A DNA stretch of 31,301 nucleotides from an uncultured Bacteroidales bacterium (GTDB lineage Bacteria; Bacteroidota; Bacteroidia; Bacteroidales; WCHB1-69). Positions 31,247 through 31,301 of this stretch are shown here, one piece after another; positions within the stretch are counted from its first letter, which is position 1; the number at the start of each line of letters is the position of its first letter. The DNA is taken from contig CAMJPH010000023.1 of the NCBI GenBank assembly GCA_946407715.1, forward strand, positions 1-31,301, read 5' to 3'. Position numbers and translations under genes: made by a program. The notes beneath the pieces were generated by a model. The model was not told where the DNA came from and did not search any database. It saw only the letters and a program-made list of their open reading frames with translations.

Positions 31247-31301
31247 GTTTCGCAAGCACTTCTTAACCCACTTGCAGTAGGGATTTCAGATTTATCTCTT
31301 T

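Overview
The window comes from a Bacteroidota chromosome, most likely Bacteroidales. Four things point there. Eleven upstream regions carry a Bacteroidetes-type -7 element (TAnnTTTG). There are two different type IX secretion (T9SS) C-terminal sorting domains. The minus-strand gene order bamD-rpoZ-coaBC-DUF4835-recN is one I know from this phylum. Starts mostly lack a Shine-Dalgarno sequence. Most of the window is ordinary housekeeping chromosome; the accessory material is at the right end and in dispersed repeats.

Layout. Positions 1-7.1 kb are mainly plus strand: the 3' end of purF, pcm, a sugar-phosphate nucleotidyltransferase, dnaA, recJ and a GT4 glycosyltransferase, with one small minus-strand lipoprotein gene, closed by a bidirectional terminator near 7.1 kb. 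Positions 7.1-14.2 kb are minus strand: a DUF4328-like membrane protein, a secreted M14 carboxypeptidase with a type A T9SS tail, and a tight unit of a MORN-like lipoprotein, an OstA/LptA-like protein and UvrC. A tRNA-Pro(CGG) and a coiled-coil/nuclease-fold gene follow (14.3-15.2 kb). A 966-residue secreted protein with a type B (gliding-motility) tail occupies 15.4-18.3 kb on the plus strand.

From 27.9 kb back to 18.4 kb runs one closely packed minus-strand block: bamD, rpoZ, coaBC, a DUF4835 gene, recN, an outer-membrane barrel gene, xseB, an O-methyltransferase, trmD, an O-antigen ligase-like gene and an alpha/beta hydrolase. It mixes outer-membrane assembly, transcription, CoA synthesis, DNA repair, tRNA modification and surface polysaccharide functions.

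The right end (28.0-31.3 kb) is an accessory patch: an RHS-core remnant, an AAA-ATPase/PD-(D/E)XK gene, an overlapping MNT-nucleotidyltransferase/HEPN pair and a small unknown ORF. The ATPase and HEPN genes each end in the same roughly 62-bp imperfect repeat, aligned through the stop codon, which suggests a cassette-like or recombination-driven assembly.

Repeats are the most unusual aspect. Five copies of a palindrome with GTAGAGAC...GTCTCTAC arms are scattered over the window, one of them inside the carboxypeptidase reading frame. Three tandem hairpins sit between uvrC and the carboxypeptidase gene. Heptanucleotide tandem repeats occur at three intergenic sites.
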